A stretch of 6,767 bases of DNA from Planctomycetota bacterium (GCA_024278035.1 JAJRUA010000205.1:1-6767); one strand, 5' to 3'; counted from the stretch's first letter, positions 1 to 5,811 are shown. Program-made: numbers and translations. Notes: generated by a model not told the origin, from the letters alone.

Positions 1-1119
1 AAGGTCTTCGGTTACCCAGAGCGTATTGAGGTGCAGCGTGTTGGGGATAAAGACCCAACGGTCGGGGCCGTAACGCTCTTCCATTTTGGTAACCACTTCC
101 TCGTCGTCGGCAAGCGTCGCTGGGATTTTGGCCCGTTCCATATCGCCGGTGGTGAAGACGTTGATGAAGGTTTTGTGTTCGTCAATCGCGTCACGAAGGC
201 GACGGGTGATGAAATCAGCAAGGCCGACACCAATGGCATTGCCCTTGGAGGCTTCGATCAATTCCAGGGCGGCGATGATGCGGACTTCGGGCTTGGTGAT
301 GTCATGGCCCCCCTTAACGCCACGGAATCCGGTTACGTTAGGGTCCATGCCGGTGCCGCTGTAGGTCTTGCCGATCTTATCGACGACTAACACATTGATC
401 TTATCCATCGGCAAGCGGGGGAAATACTCTCGGTGGCGTTCCAAGAGTTGGGGCTCTTGAGCGAGTATCTCTTTCGCGGCAAGGGCATGAAGCTCAGCCG
501 TTTTGTCGTAGCCATCTTCGAGGATCGCCAGTCCGCCCCAGATTTTCCCGGAGTCGATGAGCAACTGGCCCATCTCAAGCAGCATGTCCTTCATCTCAGG
601 CGTAGGCGTCGAGTGAAACGTCTGGGCGGACTGAATCTTGCCCATGCCGACGACCATCATTTTGGTGAGGCCACTTTGCACGGGGCCATGGAAGCAGGTG
701 TGGAGTTTGATACGGTTGATGACCAGCGTGCCCGCGGCCTCGTAGCAGTGACGGTCCATCCAGACGATGCCCGAATCGACTTTGCCAACTTGAACGCACT
801 CCATGCTAGAGCGGATCGCCATGCCGGTGGCCGCTTCGGTGAGGCCGAGGGATTCGACCATTTCGCGTTGCCCCTCGGCAGTTGCCCCGTTGTGTGATCC
901 CATGCTTGGCACAAGAAACGGCTTGGCCCCCTGCTCACGGAGCCAGTCGCCGGCAGCCCGAGTGATTTCGACTAGATTATCAATACCACGCGAACCGGCA
1001 GTGAGGGCCACTTCGCCCTGCGGCGGCGTGCCAAGTTGGTCGAGTTGGCGGCGTACCTCGGTGGTAACGTCTTCAAGCGGACGCGAAACAAGCTGCTGGC
1101 GAATTTTTACGAGTCGCAT
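1..1119 (-). CDS. LarA-like nickel-pincer isomerase family protein (lactate racemase domain, DUF2088), C-terminus cut by window edge
   Basis: The frame is open from ATG at 1119 to the window edge, giving 373 codons without a stop; the C-terminus is missing. The N-terminal half matches the LarA fold family: VALTAGSRGI (37-46), PSMGSHNGATAEGQ (71-84), NRIKLHTCFHG (135-145), SGLTKM (149-154), GMGK (158-161), and later SGTGMDPNVTG (254-264). In Lactiplantibacillus LarA, two catalytic histidines, a lysine carrying the nickel-pincer nucleotide and a nickel-binding histidine are essential. The likely equivalents here are H76, H140, K153 and H169, and the 16-residue K-to-H spacing is kept. Such enzymes racemise or epimerise 2-hydroxyacids in the cytoplasm; the substrate cannot be read from the sequence, and lactate is only one possibility. 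No cofactor genes (larB, larC, larE) are in the window. No Shine-Dalgarno sequence precedes the ATG. Family membership is firm; substrate is unknown. Confidence 0.88.
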   Translation of the reverse strand, partial: MRLVKIRQQLVSRPLEDVTTEVRRQLDQLGTPPQGEVALTAGSRGIDNLVEITRAAGDWLREQGAKPFLVPSMGSHNGATAEGQREMVESLGLTEAATGMAIRSSMECVQVGKVDSGIVWMDRHCYEAAGTLVINRIKLHTCFHGPVQSGLTKMMVVGMGKIQSAQTFHSTPTPEMKDMLLEMGQLLIDSGKIWGGLAILEDGYDKTAELHALAAKEILAQEPQLLERHREYFPRLPMDKINVLVVDKIGKTYSGTGMDPNVTGFRGVKGGHDITKPEVRIIAALELIEASKGNAIGVGLADFITRRLRDAIDEHKTFINVFTTGDMERAKIPATLADDEEVVTKMEERYGPDRWVFIPNTLHLNTLWVTEDL

Positions 1120-1188
1120 CGGTGGAGAGTCCAGAAAGATTCCTACGCAGGTGGCCCACTTGAAGTGTAGCGATTCGAGGAAAGCTTT

Positions 1189-1206
1189 CTAGCCGCCTGC
1201 GGCTAG
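1189..1206. repeat. Perfect palindrome between the GNAT and LarA-like genes
   Basis: On the minus strand the sequence is CTAGCCGCAGGCGGCTAG, with two 8-base arms around AG. As RNA it would fold into a hairpin of about 7 bp. It lies 26 bases downstream of the GNAT stop and 69 bases upstream of the LarA-like start, so it could end or weaken transcription between them. No T-tract follows on either strand, so it is not a classical intrinsic terminator. Its 12-base core AGCCGCAGGCGG recurs at 5714-5725, which suggests a dispersed intergenic repeat. Confidence 0.6.
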
Positions 1207-1232
1207 GGCCATCTCACACGGCGGCGGTGAAT

Positions 1233-2204
1233 CTACGAACTTGAATCACGGCGCAGGACGCTGCCACTGTCGATCCTGGTGAAGCCGAGCGATTCATAGA
1301 GGCCAATGGCTGCCTGGTTGTCGGCCATGGTTTGCGCTTCGACCATGGCCGCCCCACGACGCTGAATATGGCGTAAAGATTCATTCAGAAGGTGCGTTGC
1401 GGTTTTGCAGTGCCGGTGCTTCGGATCGACGTAAAGATCGATCATCCCAACGGTCGGAATCCCCCAAGCGGAGGCGAGAGGCTCAATATCCCAAAAAACG
1501 ACGCTAGCGATCTCTTCTCCTGTGGCACGCAATCGGAGGGCGAACCGCATACGGTCGTGGCCCCCTGTGACGCAGGCTTCCCACCAATCTTTCGCTTTCG
1601 GAAGGAAAGTTTGTTCAAAATCCGTCTCTCGTTTGACACGGCGGACATCGCGCGAGCCGATCGTTCGTAACCGGGAAAGTTCGCGTTGCATGACAATCAC
1701 CCTCGCCGACTCAGCGTAGGCGTTGCGAAGAAAGTGCGCCGTTTGTTGGGGGTCGGAATCGAGCAGCCCTGGCAGTTCGCTGCCGCCGTAGAGGCCCATG
1801 TAAAAACCGTTGAGCGGGTGAATGCCCCCAGCGTAATGGACCTTCGTCCCTTGCTGCCGCTGGTAGGCTTCGCTGGCTGCGATCAGTGCGTCAGCACACG
1901 TGTAGGCAACTCCCTCCGAAACAAGGTCGGCGTGAATCAAAAGCAACTGGGTTGTGCCAAGCGTTGTATCGAGGCTGGTGCAGTCGTCGTTCGGGCCGAA
2001 CGCGGCATGGGCAAAGCCGATCGGCAGCTCATCGCGCGTAGCAACCAAGAGTCCGGCCGGATCGAAGAATTGCTTCGAGAAGACGCACAGCTCAAGCAGC
2101 GATGCGTTGATTGGCTGGGCGAGGCCTCGCTGAGGAGGTTGACTGCGCCAAACCTTGGCCAAATACGGCGGGTCCGAGTTGCGGAACGGCCGAATCTGAA
2201 ACAC
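1233..2204 (-). CDS. Tandem GNAT-fold N-acetyltransferase, substrate unknown
   Basis: This predicted protein of about 323 residues appears to hold two GNAT-like halves. The first (about 1-160, beginning FQIRPFRNSD) is degenerate. The second (about 185-320) has an acetyl-CoA fold signature: a beta-4/motif A stretch IDLYVDPKHRHCKTATHLL (255-273) and motif B NQAAIGLYESLGF (296-308). Motif A normally reads R/Q-x-x-G-x-G/A, but here it is RHCKTA, so the usual glycines are missing and acetyl-CoA binding may be altered. I chose GTG at 2204 because the domain starts right after it. A TTG at 2252 would add 16 residues (PSWREIPPPP...) that do not look domain-like; there is no ATG before residue 136. 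Neither start has a Shine-Dalgarno sequence. The frame reaches within 2 bases of the Rieske stop, so it is probably cotranscribed. The substrate (small molecule, antibiotic, protein N-terminus) cannot be told. Confidence 0.85.
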   Translation of the reverse strand: MFQIRPFRNSDPPYLAKVWRSQPPQRGLAQPINASLLELCVFSKQFFDPAGLLVATRDELPIGFAHAAFGPNDDCTSLDTTLGTTQLLLIHADLVSEGVAYTCADALIAASEAYQRQQGTKVHYAGGIHPLNGFYMGLYGGSELPGLLDSDPQQTAHFLRNAYAESARVIVMQRELSRLRTIGSRDVRRVKRETDFEQTFLPKAKDWWEACVTGGHDRMRFALRLRATGEEIASVVFWDIEPLASAWGIPTVGMIDLYVDPKHRHCKTATHLLNESLRHIQRRGAAMVEAQTMADNQAAIGLYESLGFTRIDSGSVLRRDSSS

Positions 2205-2254
2205 GTCGCAACTCGCTTTAGGTGGGGGAGGGATTTCTCGCCAGGAGGGCAAGG

Positions 2255-2596
2255 CTATAGGGTGGGCCGCACTTGAATCGTATCGTTCCTAACGCGTACC
2301 GCATAGAGACGCTGGCGGATCGTCTCGCTCAAAACTTGCTTTCCGGTGGTCACGTCGTATTGCCAGCCGTGCCAGGGGCAGGTCAGCGTGCAACCTTGGA
2401 GCTTGCCTTTGCCGAGCGGCCCTCCTTGGTGAGAGCAGAGGCCATCGAACGCATAAAGGGCTCCCTCGACATTCGCCAAAGCGATAATCGTGTCGCCTAC
2501 GAGCCTCTCGGCGGTCGTGCCGGGGGGCAAATCGGCCAGAGGCAAGGTGTCGTGCCAGCCTTTTTCCTCATGATGCTTCTCATCGGATTCCGTCAT
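2255..2596 (-). CDS. Small Rieske [2Fe-2S] ferredoxin-like protein
   Basis: The 113-residue protein is a single Rieske domain. The cluster-binding pattern is complete: C54-S-H56, then 16 residues, then C73-P-W-H76, with the usual surroundings (AFDGLCSHQGGPL and CPWHGWQYDVTTG). Two cysteines and two histidines would hold a [2Fe-2S] cluster. There is no signal peptide, membrane anchor or catalytic domain, so it should be a soluble cytoplasmic electron carrier, like the ferredoxin of Rieske dioxygenases or the small subunit of NirD-type reductases; no partner oxygenase or reductase is visible here. The ATG at 2596 overlaps the TGA of the upstream acyltransferase (ATGA), and an AGAGG lies about 6 bases before it, one of the few plausible ribosome-binding sites in the window. 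Translational coupling is therefore likely. The physiological partner is unknown. Confidence 0.93.
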   Translation of the reverse strand: MTESDEKHHEEKGWHDTLPLADLPPGTTAERLVGDTIIALANVEGALYAFDGLCSHQGGPLGKGKLQGCTLTCPWHGWQYDVTTGKQVLSETIRQRLYAVRVRNDTIQVRPTL

Positions 2597-3525
2597 GCGG
2601 CCCTCTTCTTACGACGTACCGGCGGTTCTCCTTTCCAGCGGTTATGAACCCACCAGTACTGTTCGGGCGCTGTGCGAATAATTTCCTCCAGGCCGTGGGT
2701 GAACCATTCGGTCAGTAGCGTGGTGGTTCCCAACTGGAAATTGTCCGCCTGAGGATCGATGGAGGCAACCGCTTCGGTTTCGTAATCAAGCGGCTTGTCT
2801 CGGCGACGAACGCCAATCACAACCGTTGGCGCTTTGTAGGTTAGCGTGAAAAGTGAAACCGCTTTGTGGGTCGAGGCGGGGCGACCAAAGAAATCAATCC
2901 AACACCCTTTGCGCCCGGCGGCCTGATCGCCGAGCAGCGTGAGGGCTCCTCCCGCTTCCATCACACGTTCAATTGCCTCTCGACTTCCTTGCTTCGGCAG
3001 TAGGTACTGCCCCGTACGACCACGGAACGCATTCACAAAACGATCGACATAAGGGTTATCGATTGTTCGGGCAACCGTGTGGGTCGGAAAACCAAAGAGG
3101 CCCAACAAATAGCCTCCCAGTTCAAAGTTGCCGTAATGGCCCGAAATGATGACCTTGGGGCCATGGCCCAAGAGGGTCGAAACAATCAGCCGTTCACTGC
3201 GGTCGCTAAGGCGGCAATGTTTGCGCCAGGTGGTACGGTGGATTTTACGCGGCGTGTGGGCAATTTCGACGACCATGAGAAACAAATGGTGCCACATTCG
3301 TCTTGCCGTTATCTGCCTTTGTTTAGCCGTCCAGTCCGGAAAAGCAGTTTGAAGATTCTGATCCACAAGCTGCCGCCGCATGGGCGTGATGGTGGTGACC
3401 ACCCATGCCAGCATCGCCGCTCCGCGATCGCAAAGCTCAAGCGGCAAGGCCTGGAGCGTCGCGATCAGAACGCGCAGCGCTGCGTAGGCAGCAAGATCGA
3501 CGGCGGGAAGCGATGGTCGGGCCAT
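2593..3525 (-). CDS. LpxL/HtrB-type lysophospholipid or lipid A acyltransferase
   Basis: From ATG at 3525 the protein has 310 residues, the normal size for this family. The catalytic H-x4-E motif is present as GHYGNFE (H130, E135), followed by VARTIDNPYVDRFVNAFRG (151-169), SREAIERVMEAGG (181-193), LLGDQAAGRKGCWIDFFG (197-214) and the C-terminal PEQYWWVHNRWK (287-298), the standard ending of LpxL/LpxM-like enzymes. Residues 10-48 are mostly hydrophobic and could anchor it in the inner membrane. Family members pass acyl chains to lipid A precursors or other lysolipids; the true acceptor in this organism is not shown. A TTG two codons upstream (3531) is an alternative start, but ATG is preferred. 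The gene overlaps the Rieske gene by 4 bases and is probably first in the operon. No Shine-Dalgarno sequence is visible. Confidence 0.92.
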   Translation of the reverse strand: MARPSLPAVDLAAYAALRVLIATLQALPLELCDRGAAMLAWVVTTITPMRRQLVDQNLQTAFPDWTAKQRQITARRMWHHLFLMVVEIAHTPRKIHRTTWRKHCRLSDRSERLIVSTLLGHGPKVIISGHYGNFELGGYLLGLFGFPTHTVARTIDNPYVDRFVNAFRGRTGQYLLPKQGSREAIERVMEAGGALTLLGDQAAGRKGCWIDFFGRPASTHKAVSLFTLTYKAPTVVIGVRRRDKPLDYETEAVASIDPQADNFQLGTTTLLTEWFTHGLEEIIRTAPEQYWWVHNRWKGEPPVRRKKRAA

Positions 3526-3583
3526 GGCCAAGGATTATCGCTGTTCGGCGCGATACGCGAAAGACGAGTTGGTTGACTGGCGG

Positions 3584-3589
3584 ATTATA
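3584..3589 (-). promoter_or_regulatory. Candidate -10 box for the acyltransferase operon
   Basis: The minus strand reads TATAAT here, about 59 bases upstream of the ATG at 3525. At a 17-base spacing the -35 position reads CTGCCG, which matches TTGACA at only three places, so the promoter would be weak or use another factor. It lies in the 204-base gap between two divergent genes (3526-3729). In the rest of that gap I see no gene and no convincing promoter for the CheX-like gene. Confidence 0.35.
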
Positions 3590-3729
3590 ACGATTGTGCT
3601 TTAGGCGGCAGGAGGAACTCAGCGATAAAGGGCCGTTTCTTGCCTATTCAAGCCCCTTTCCCACGAGAGTGGCTGATATTTACGCGACCTTTTGTTGCAC
3701 CTCGCTTCCTAAGATGACGGACCTTATTG

Positions 3730-4266
3730 ATGACCGCCGTAGCCACCCCTGCTCTCTCAACGCCCCTCAAAACGCTTGATATCAATCAAGTCTTGCTGGA
3801 TGCCATTGTCGCTGCAACGCAAAAGGGCCTTGCAATGTCAGGCCTTAATGCGAAGTGTGTTGGCGTGTCGCGGGTTCCAGGAAAGCAAGCGGGCCAAGTT
3901 ACCGGCATGATCGGCGTGCAAGGTTCCGTCTCCGGCTTCTTCACTGTCAACATGCCCGAGCTACTCGCTTTTCAAGCCGTCGAAGGCCTGTTGGGCGAAA
4001 AGTACGACAAGCTCACGCCACAAGTCATCGACGGAGCTGGCGAAGTAACCAACATCATCGCCGGGGGGCTGAAGTCGGCGCTCGCTGGTTCGGAATGGGC
4101 TTTCTCGCAGATCACGGTCCCGTCGGTCATCGTCGGCGATGGCTACCAAGTCGCCTTTGCTAGCGGGTTGGAATTGATCGACGTGATCTTTGAAATCGAG
4201 AACGACGAAGCGATCTTGGTCACCGACCGATTGCTACACGTAACGCTGTCGCTCCTACGGCTATAA
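3730..4266 (+). CDS. CheX-like (CheC/CheX/FliY family) CheY-P phosphatase domain protein
   Basis: This 178-residue stand-alone domain carries one E-x2-N phosphatase motif in DGAGEVTNIIAGGLKSAL (E105, N108), the arrangement of CheX, whereas CheC has two such helices. The surrounding GQVTGMIGVQGSVSGFFTVNMPE and the closing EIENDEAILVTDRLLHVTL also fit the CheX fold. CheX removes phosphate from CheY-type response regulators using these two residues, so the enzyme could be active. No chemotaxis or other two-component gene is adjacent, so its regulator partner is unknown; it may not serve chemotaxis at all. ATG at 3730 is preferred over a TTG directly before it (3727). There is no Shine-Dalgarno sequence. 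It converges on ndk. Family assignment is good; the pathway is inferred. Confidence 0.85.
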   Translation: MTAVATPALSTPLKTLDINQVLLDAIVAATQKGLAMSGLNAKCVGVSRVPGKQAGQVTGMIGVQGSVSGFFTVNMPELLAFQAVEGLLGEKYDKLTPQVIDGAGEVTNIIAGGLKSALAGSEWAFSQITVPSVIVGDGYQVAFASGLELIDVIFEIENDEAILVTDRLLHVTLSLLRL

Positions 4267-4274
4267 GAGCCGTA
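4256..4274 (+). terminator. Hairpin spanning the stop codon of the CheX-like gene
   Basis: TACGGCT and AGCCGTA form a perfect 7-base stem around ATAAG; the loop contains the TAA stop. No T-tract follows, only ATCGTT, so it is a possible terminator or 3'-end stabiliser rather than a textbook intrinsic terminator. It sits in the convergent gap with ndk. Confidence 0.4.
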
Positions 4275-4289
4275 TCGTTAGAAGTGACA

Positions 4290-4331
4290 GCTCACCTGCT
4301 TTGGCTGAAAGCGGACCGCTAAAAGCTGAAG
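4290..4331. repeat. Degenerate heptamer run and short palindrome in the CheX-ndk gap
   Basis: Read in 7-base steps, the stretch shows GCTGAAA, GCGGACC, GCTAAAA and GCTGAAG (4304-4331), with an earlier in-phase GCTCACC at 4290. It contains the palindrome AGCGGACCGCT (4310-4320). It lies in the 76-base convergent gap, which also holds a weak AAGG-TTC-CCTT hairpin followed by T's (4329-4342). I see no coding signal. It looks like a decayed simple repeat; a role in bidirectional termination is possible but not shown. Confidence 0.4.
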
Positions 4332-4342
4332 GTTCCCTTTTT

Positions 4343-4801
4343 CTACTCATCCGAAGCGCGTAGCCAGGGTGCAATCGTTGGCGTGTTCTCGCACAGTTCG
4401 TCGGCAGAGAAGTAAAGGGCGATCTCTCGCTTCGCTGCTTCTTCACTGTCCGAGCCGTGGACCAAGTTCATCTGTCGGCTCGAACTAAAATCACCCCGAA
4501 TTGTGCCTGCCGCCGCTTGCAAGCCACTCGTGGCTCCCAACATGTCGCGTACAACACGGATTACGTCGAGCCCTTCCAGCACGCCCGCCATCACGGGGCC
4601 GCCGGTGATAAAACCTTCGAGCGTCGGATACCAACCCTTTTTGACATGCTCAGCGTAATGCTGCTTGGCCAGCTCGGGCGTGACCTGCATCAGCTTCATC
4701 GCGACGAAGTTCAGTCCTTTCTCCTCAAAGCGGGAGATGATCTTGCCCATCAGGCGGCGTTGGACACAGTCCGGTTTTAGGAGGATCAGCGTGCGTTGCA
4801 T
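4343..4801 (-). CDS. ndk: Nucleoside diphosphate kinase
   Basis: The 152-residue protein is a full-length NDK. It moves the gamma-phosphate of ATP to other (d)NDPs through a phosphohistidine and so balances cytoplasmic nucleotide pools. Expected residues are present: K9 in LLKPD, Y49, R85, T91, R102 in TIRGDF, N112 and the catalytic H115 in NLVHGSDS. The length is slightly above the usual 135-145 because of a short C-terminal extension (PTIAPWLRASDE). I use ATG at 4801, since the family begins with the MQRTLILLKPD beta-strand; a TTG at 4819 would add six unlikely residues. No Shine-Dalgarno sequence is seen in the leader TTTAGCAGTAAAAAC. The gene is single, convergent with the CheX-like gene and divergent from the lipoprotein gene, so it probably has its own promoter. 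Confidence 0.97.
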   Translation of the reverse strand: MQRTLILLKPDCVQRRLMGKIISRFEEKGLNFVAMKLMQVTPELAKQHYAEHVKKGWYPTLEGFITGGPVMAGVLEGLDVIRVVRDMLGATSGLQAAAGTIRGDFSSSRQMNLVHGSDSEEAAKREIALYFSADELCENTPTIAPWLRASDE

Positions 4802-4848
4802 GTTTTTACTGCTAAACAAAGGGGAAAGTAGAGCATCCGAAGCCGCCG

Positions 4849-4877
4849 ATTCTACGCGAGCCCTGCAAGGTACTCAA
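4849..4877 (-). promoter_or_regulatory. ndk: Sigma-70-like promoter of ndk
   Basis: On the minus strand a -35 box TTGAGT (4872-4877, four of six consensus bases) is separated by exactly 17 bases from a -10 box TAGAAT (4849-4854, five of six). Transcription would begin near 4842 and leave an untranslated leader of about 41 bases before the ATG at 4801. It is the best promoter match found in the window. Confidence 0.55.
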
Positions 4878-4886
4878 GTCAGGGGA

Positions 4887-4913
4887 TGTAGGCGAGCCGC
4901 CGTCTTGCCTACA
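4887..4913. repeat. Ten-base-pair stem-loop in the divergent ndk-lipoprotein gap
   Basis: TGTAGGCGAG and CTTGCCTACA pair over 10 positions (one G-T wobble) around the 7-base loop CCGCCGT. It lies just upstream of the ndk -35 box and 130 bases before the lipoprotein start. No T-tract follows it. It may be a regulatory site, the end of an unseen transcript, or a dispersed intergenic repeat. The rest of the 242-base gap has a run of nine C's (4946-4954) and a run of seven T's (5013-5019) but no gene that I can support. Confidence 0.5.
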
Positions 4914-5043
4914 GCACGCTAGCATGTCTCCTCATTTGCTTATCGCCCCCCCCCGTTATTTGCTATCGACAGAGCCCGGTAGGTTGCTAGCCTTCGTGGC
5001 CTAGGCACGCGATTTTTTTCCTCCGCCTGAAAAACGGATTCTT

Positions 5044-5646
5044 ATGCACGCTCGATCGATGGTTTTGGCCACCCTGTCTCTAGGAATGGCCACACTTGTA
5101 GGATGCTCGAAAGGACAGACCACCGTGCCCAATCCCTTTTGCACGGCGGACCGGGTTCCACCGCCGGCGACGCGGGCGATTGCCCCGGGGACGGCCCAGC
5201 CGTACTACCAAAGCGTGCCGGCGACGACGGCCCCCTCCTATGCGCCTCCTGCTGGCGCTTACCTGCCTCAAACCTCCAGCCCCCGACCCGCCCTCAGCAC
5301 AGTTGCCTCAGCGGGCGATGCGATTTCCATTCCGACGGACAACACGGCGTTACGCTTCGGCGGAGCGACGCACCCTGCTCCGCTTAATCCGAGCCAACCC
5401 CAATCGCTGGCAGCTCGCACGGCCACCGCCAGCGGGTGGATATCTGGTTCGGCACCCGTGCGAAACCCCATTCTTAGTGGTTCGCCACAGATCGCCTCGA
5501 CTCCCCGGGTTCGCTTGCCAGGCTCAGGGACCTACGCACGCCAACCCGTAAGCGTCGCGGCTTTGGAATCACGTACGCAAGGAGTACGAATCACTCCGCA
5601 AACCAACGGCAACAACCGTTCGTCTGACACAGTCGGCTGGCGATAA
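5044..5646 (+). CDS. Proline/threonine/serine-rich lipoprotein of unknown function, planctomycete type
   Basis: The 200-residue protein begins with a lipoprotein signal: R4, a hydrophobic stretch (6-19) and the lipobox LVGC with C21 as the lipidated cysteine. After cleavage it would be tethered to a membrane facing the periplasm. Residues 28-70 carry PNPFCTADRVPPPAT and GTAQPYYQSVP; from memory similar PNPF...R(V/I)PPP motifs occur in other planctomycete lipoproteins. The rest is low-complexity (P, S, T, A) with no catalytic motif, no predicted helix pairs and little hydrophobic content, so it is probably disordered. ATG at 5044 is supported by the signal peptide directly after it; an ACGGA lies 5 bases upstream as a weak ribosome-binding site. 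It is transcribed toward secA but separated from it by 165 bases with inverted repeats, so joint transcription is uncertain. Confidence 0.8.
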   Translation: MHARSMVLATLSLGMATLVGCSKGQTTVPNPFCTADRVPPPATRAIAPGTAQPYYQSVPATTAPSYAPPAGAYLPQTSSPRPALSTVASAGDAISIPTDNTALRFGGATHPAPLNPSQPQSLAARTATASGWISGSAPVRNPILSGSPQIASTPRVRLPGSGTYARQPVSVAALESRTQGVRITPQTNGNNRSSDTVGWR

Positions 5647-5672
5647 GGTAGGCTAACTAAACGGATATCGCC
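5639..5672 (+). repeat. Inverted repeat over the lipoprotein stop codon
   Basis: GGCGATA (5639-5645) and TATCGCC (5666-5672) are perfect 7-base arms around a 20-base loop; the left arm overlaps the TAA stop. No T-tract follows directly, though a run of six T's sits at 5705-5710 behind a weak GAGG/CCTC pairing. It may mark the transcript end, but chance is not excluded. Confidence 0.3.
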
Positions 5673-5713
5673 TTCGATGGAGGGTCCGATAAGCCTCGCC
5701 CCTATTTTTTCCC

Positions 5714-5763
5714 AGCCGCAGGCGGAAGCCAGCGGAGAATACGAGAGCCCCACGGCTTCCGCC
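5714..5763. repeat. Intergenic inverted repeat, GGCGGAAGCC/GGCTTCCGCC
   Basis: Perfect 10-base arms lie at 5721-5730 and 5754-5763 around a 23-base loop. The left arm is preceded by AGCCGC, so that 5714-5725 equals the 12-base core of the palindrome at 1189-1206. It falls in the 165-base gap between the lipoprotein and secA genes. It could act as a terminator of the first gene or be one copy of a dispersed palindromic family; from memory, similar GGCGGAAGCC elements are frequent in planctomycete gaps. Confidence 0.55.
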
Positions 5764-5811
5764 CAAGGGTAGCTCTTTAGCTCGACTCAACCTCCCCCCC
5801 CTCCTGCTCAA

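Noticed and set aside
31..897. Long plus-strand open frames (31-390 and 433-897) opposite the LarA-like gene
   Set aside because: The minus-strand frame encodes clear family motifs over its whole length; the plus-strand products resemble no family I recognise and are typical antisense open frames in GC-rich DNA.
1157..1167. Palindrome CACTTGAAGTG upstream of the LarA-like gene, considered as an operator
   Set aside because: Five-base arms are easily found by chance, no second copy is present and no regulator gene is adjacent.
1686..2276. Plus-strand open frame of 196 codons opposite the GNAT gene
   Set aside because: It has no recognisable domain and lies fully antisense to a gene with clear GNAT motif B and a consistent operon position.
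3079..3576. Plus-strand open frame of 165 codons opposite the acyltransferase gene
   Set aside because: The opposite strand contains the complete LpxL-type motif set; this frame is a shadow.
3571..3591. Plus-strand TTGACT and TATAAC considered as a promoter for the CheX-like gene
   Set aside because: The boxes are only 7 bases apart, far too close for a sigma-70-type promoter.
3594..3779. Small plus-strand frame overlapping the start of the CheX-like gene
   Set aside because: It begins with TTG, has no ribosome-binding site or recognisable motif, and runs out of frame into the CheX-like gene.
4946..4954. Run of nine C's in the ndk-lipoprotein gap, considered as a phase-variation tract
   Set aside because: It lies about 90 bases before the lipoprotein start, not in a reading frame or between recognisable -35 and -10 boxes, so no switching mechanism can be supported.
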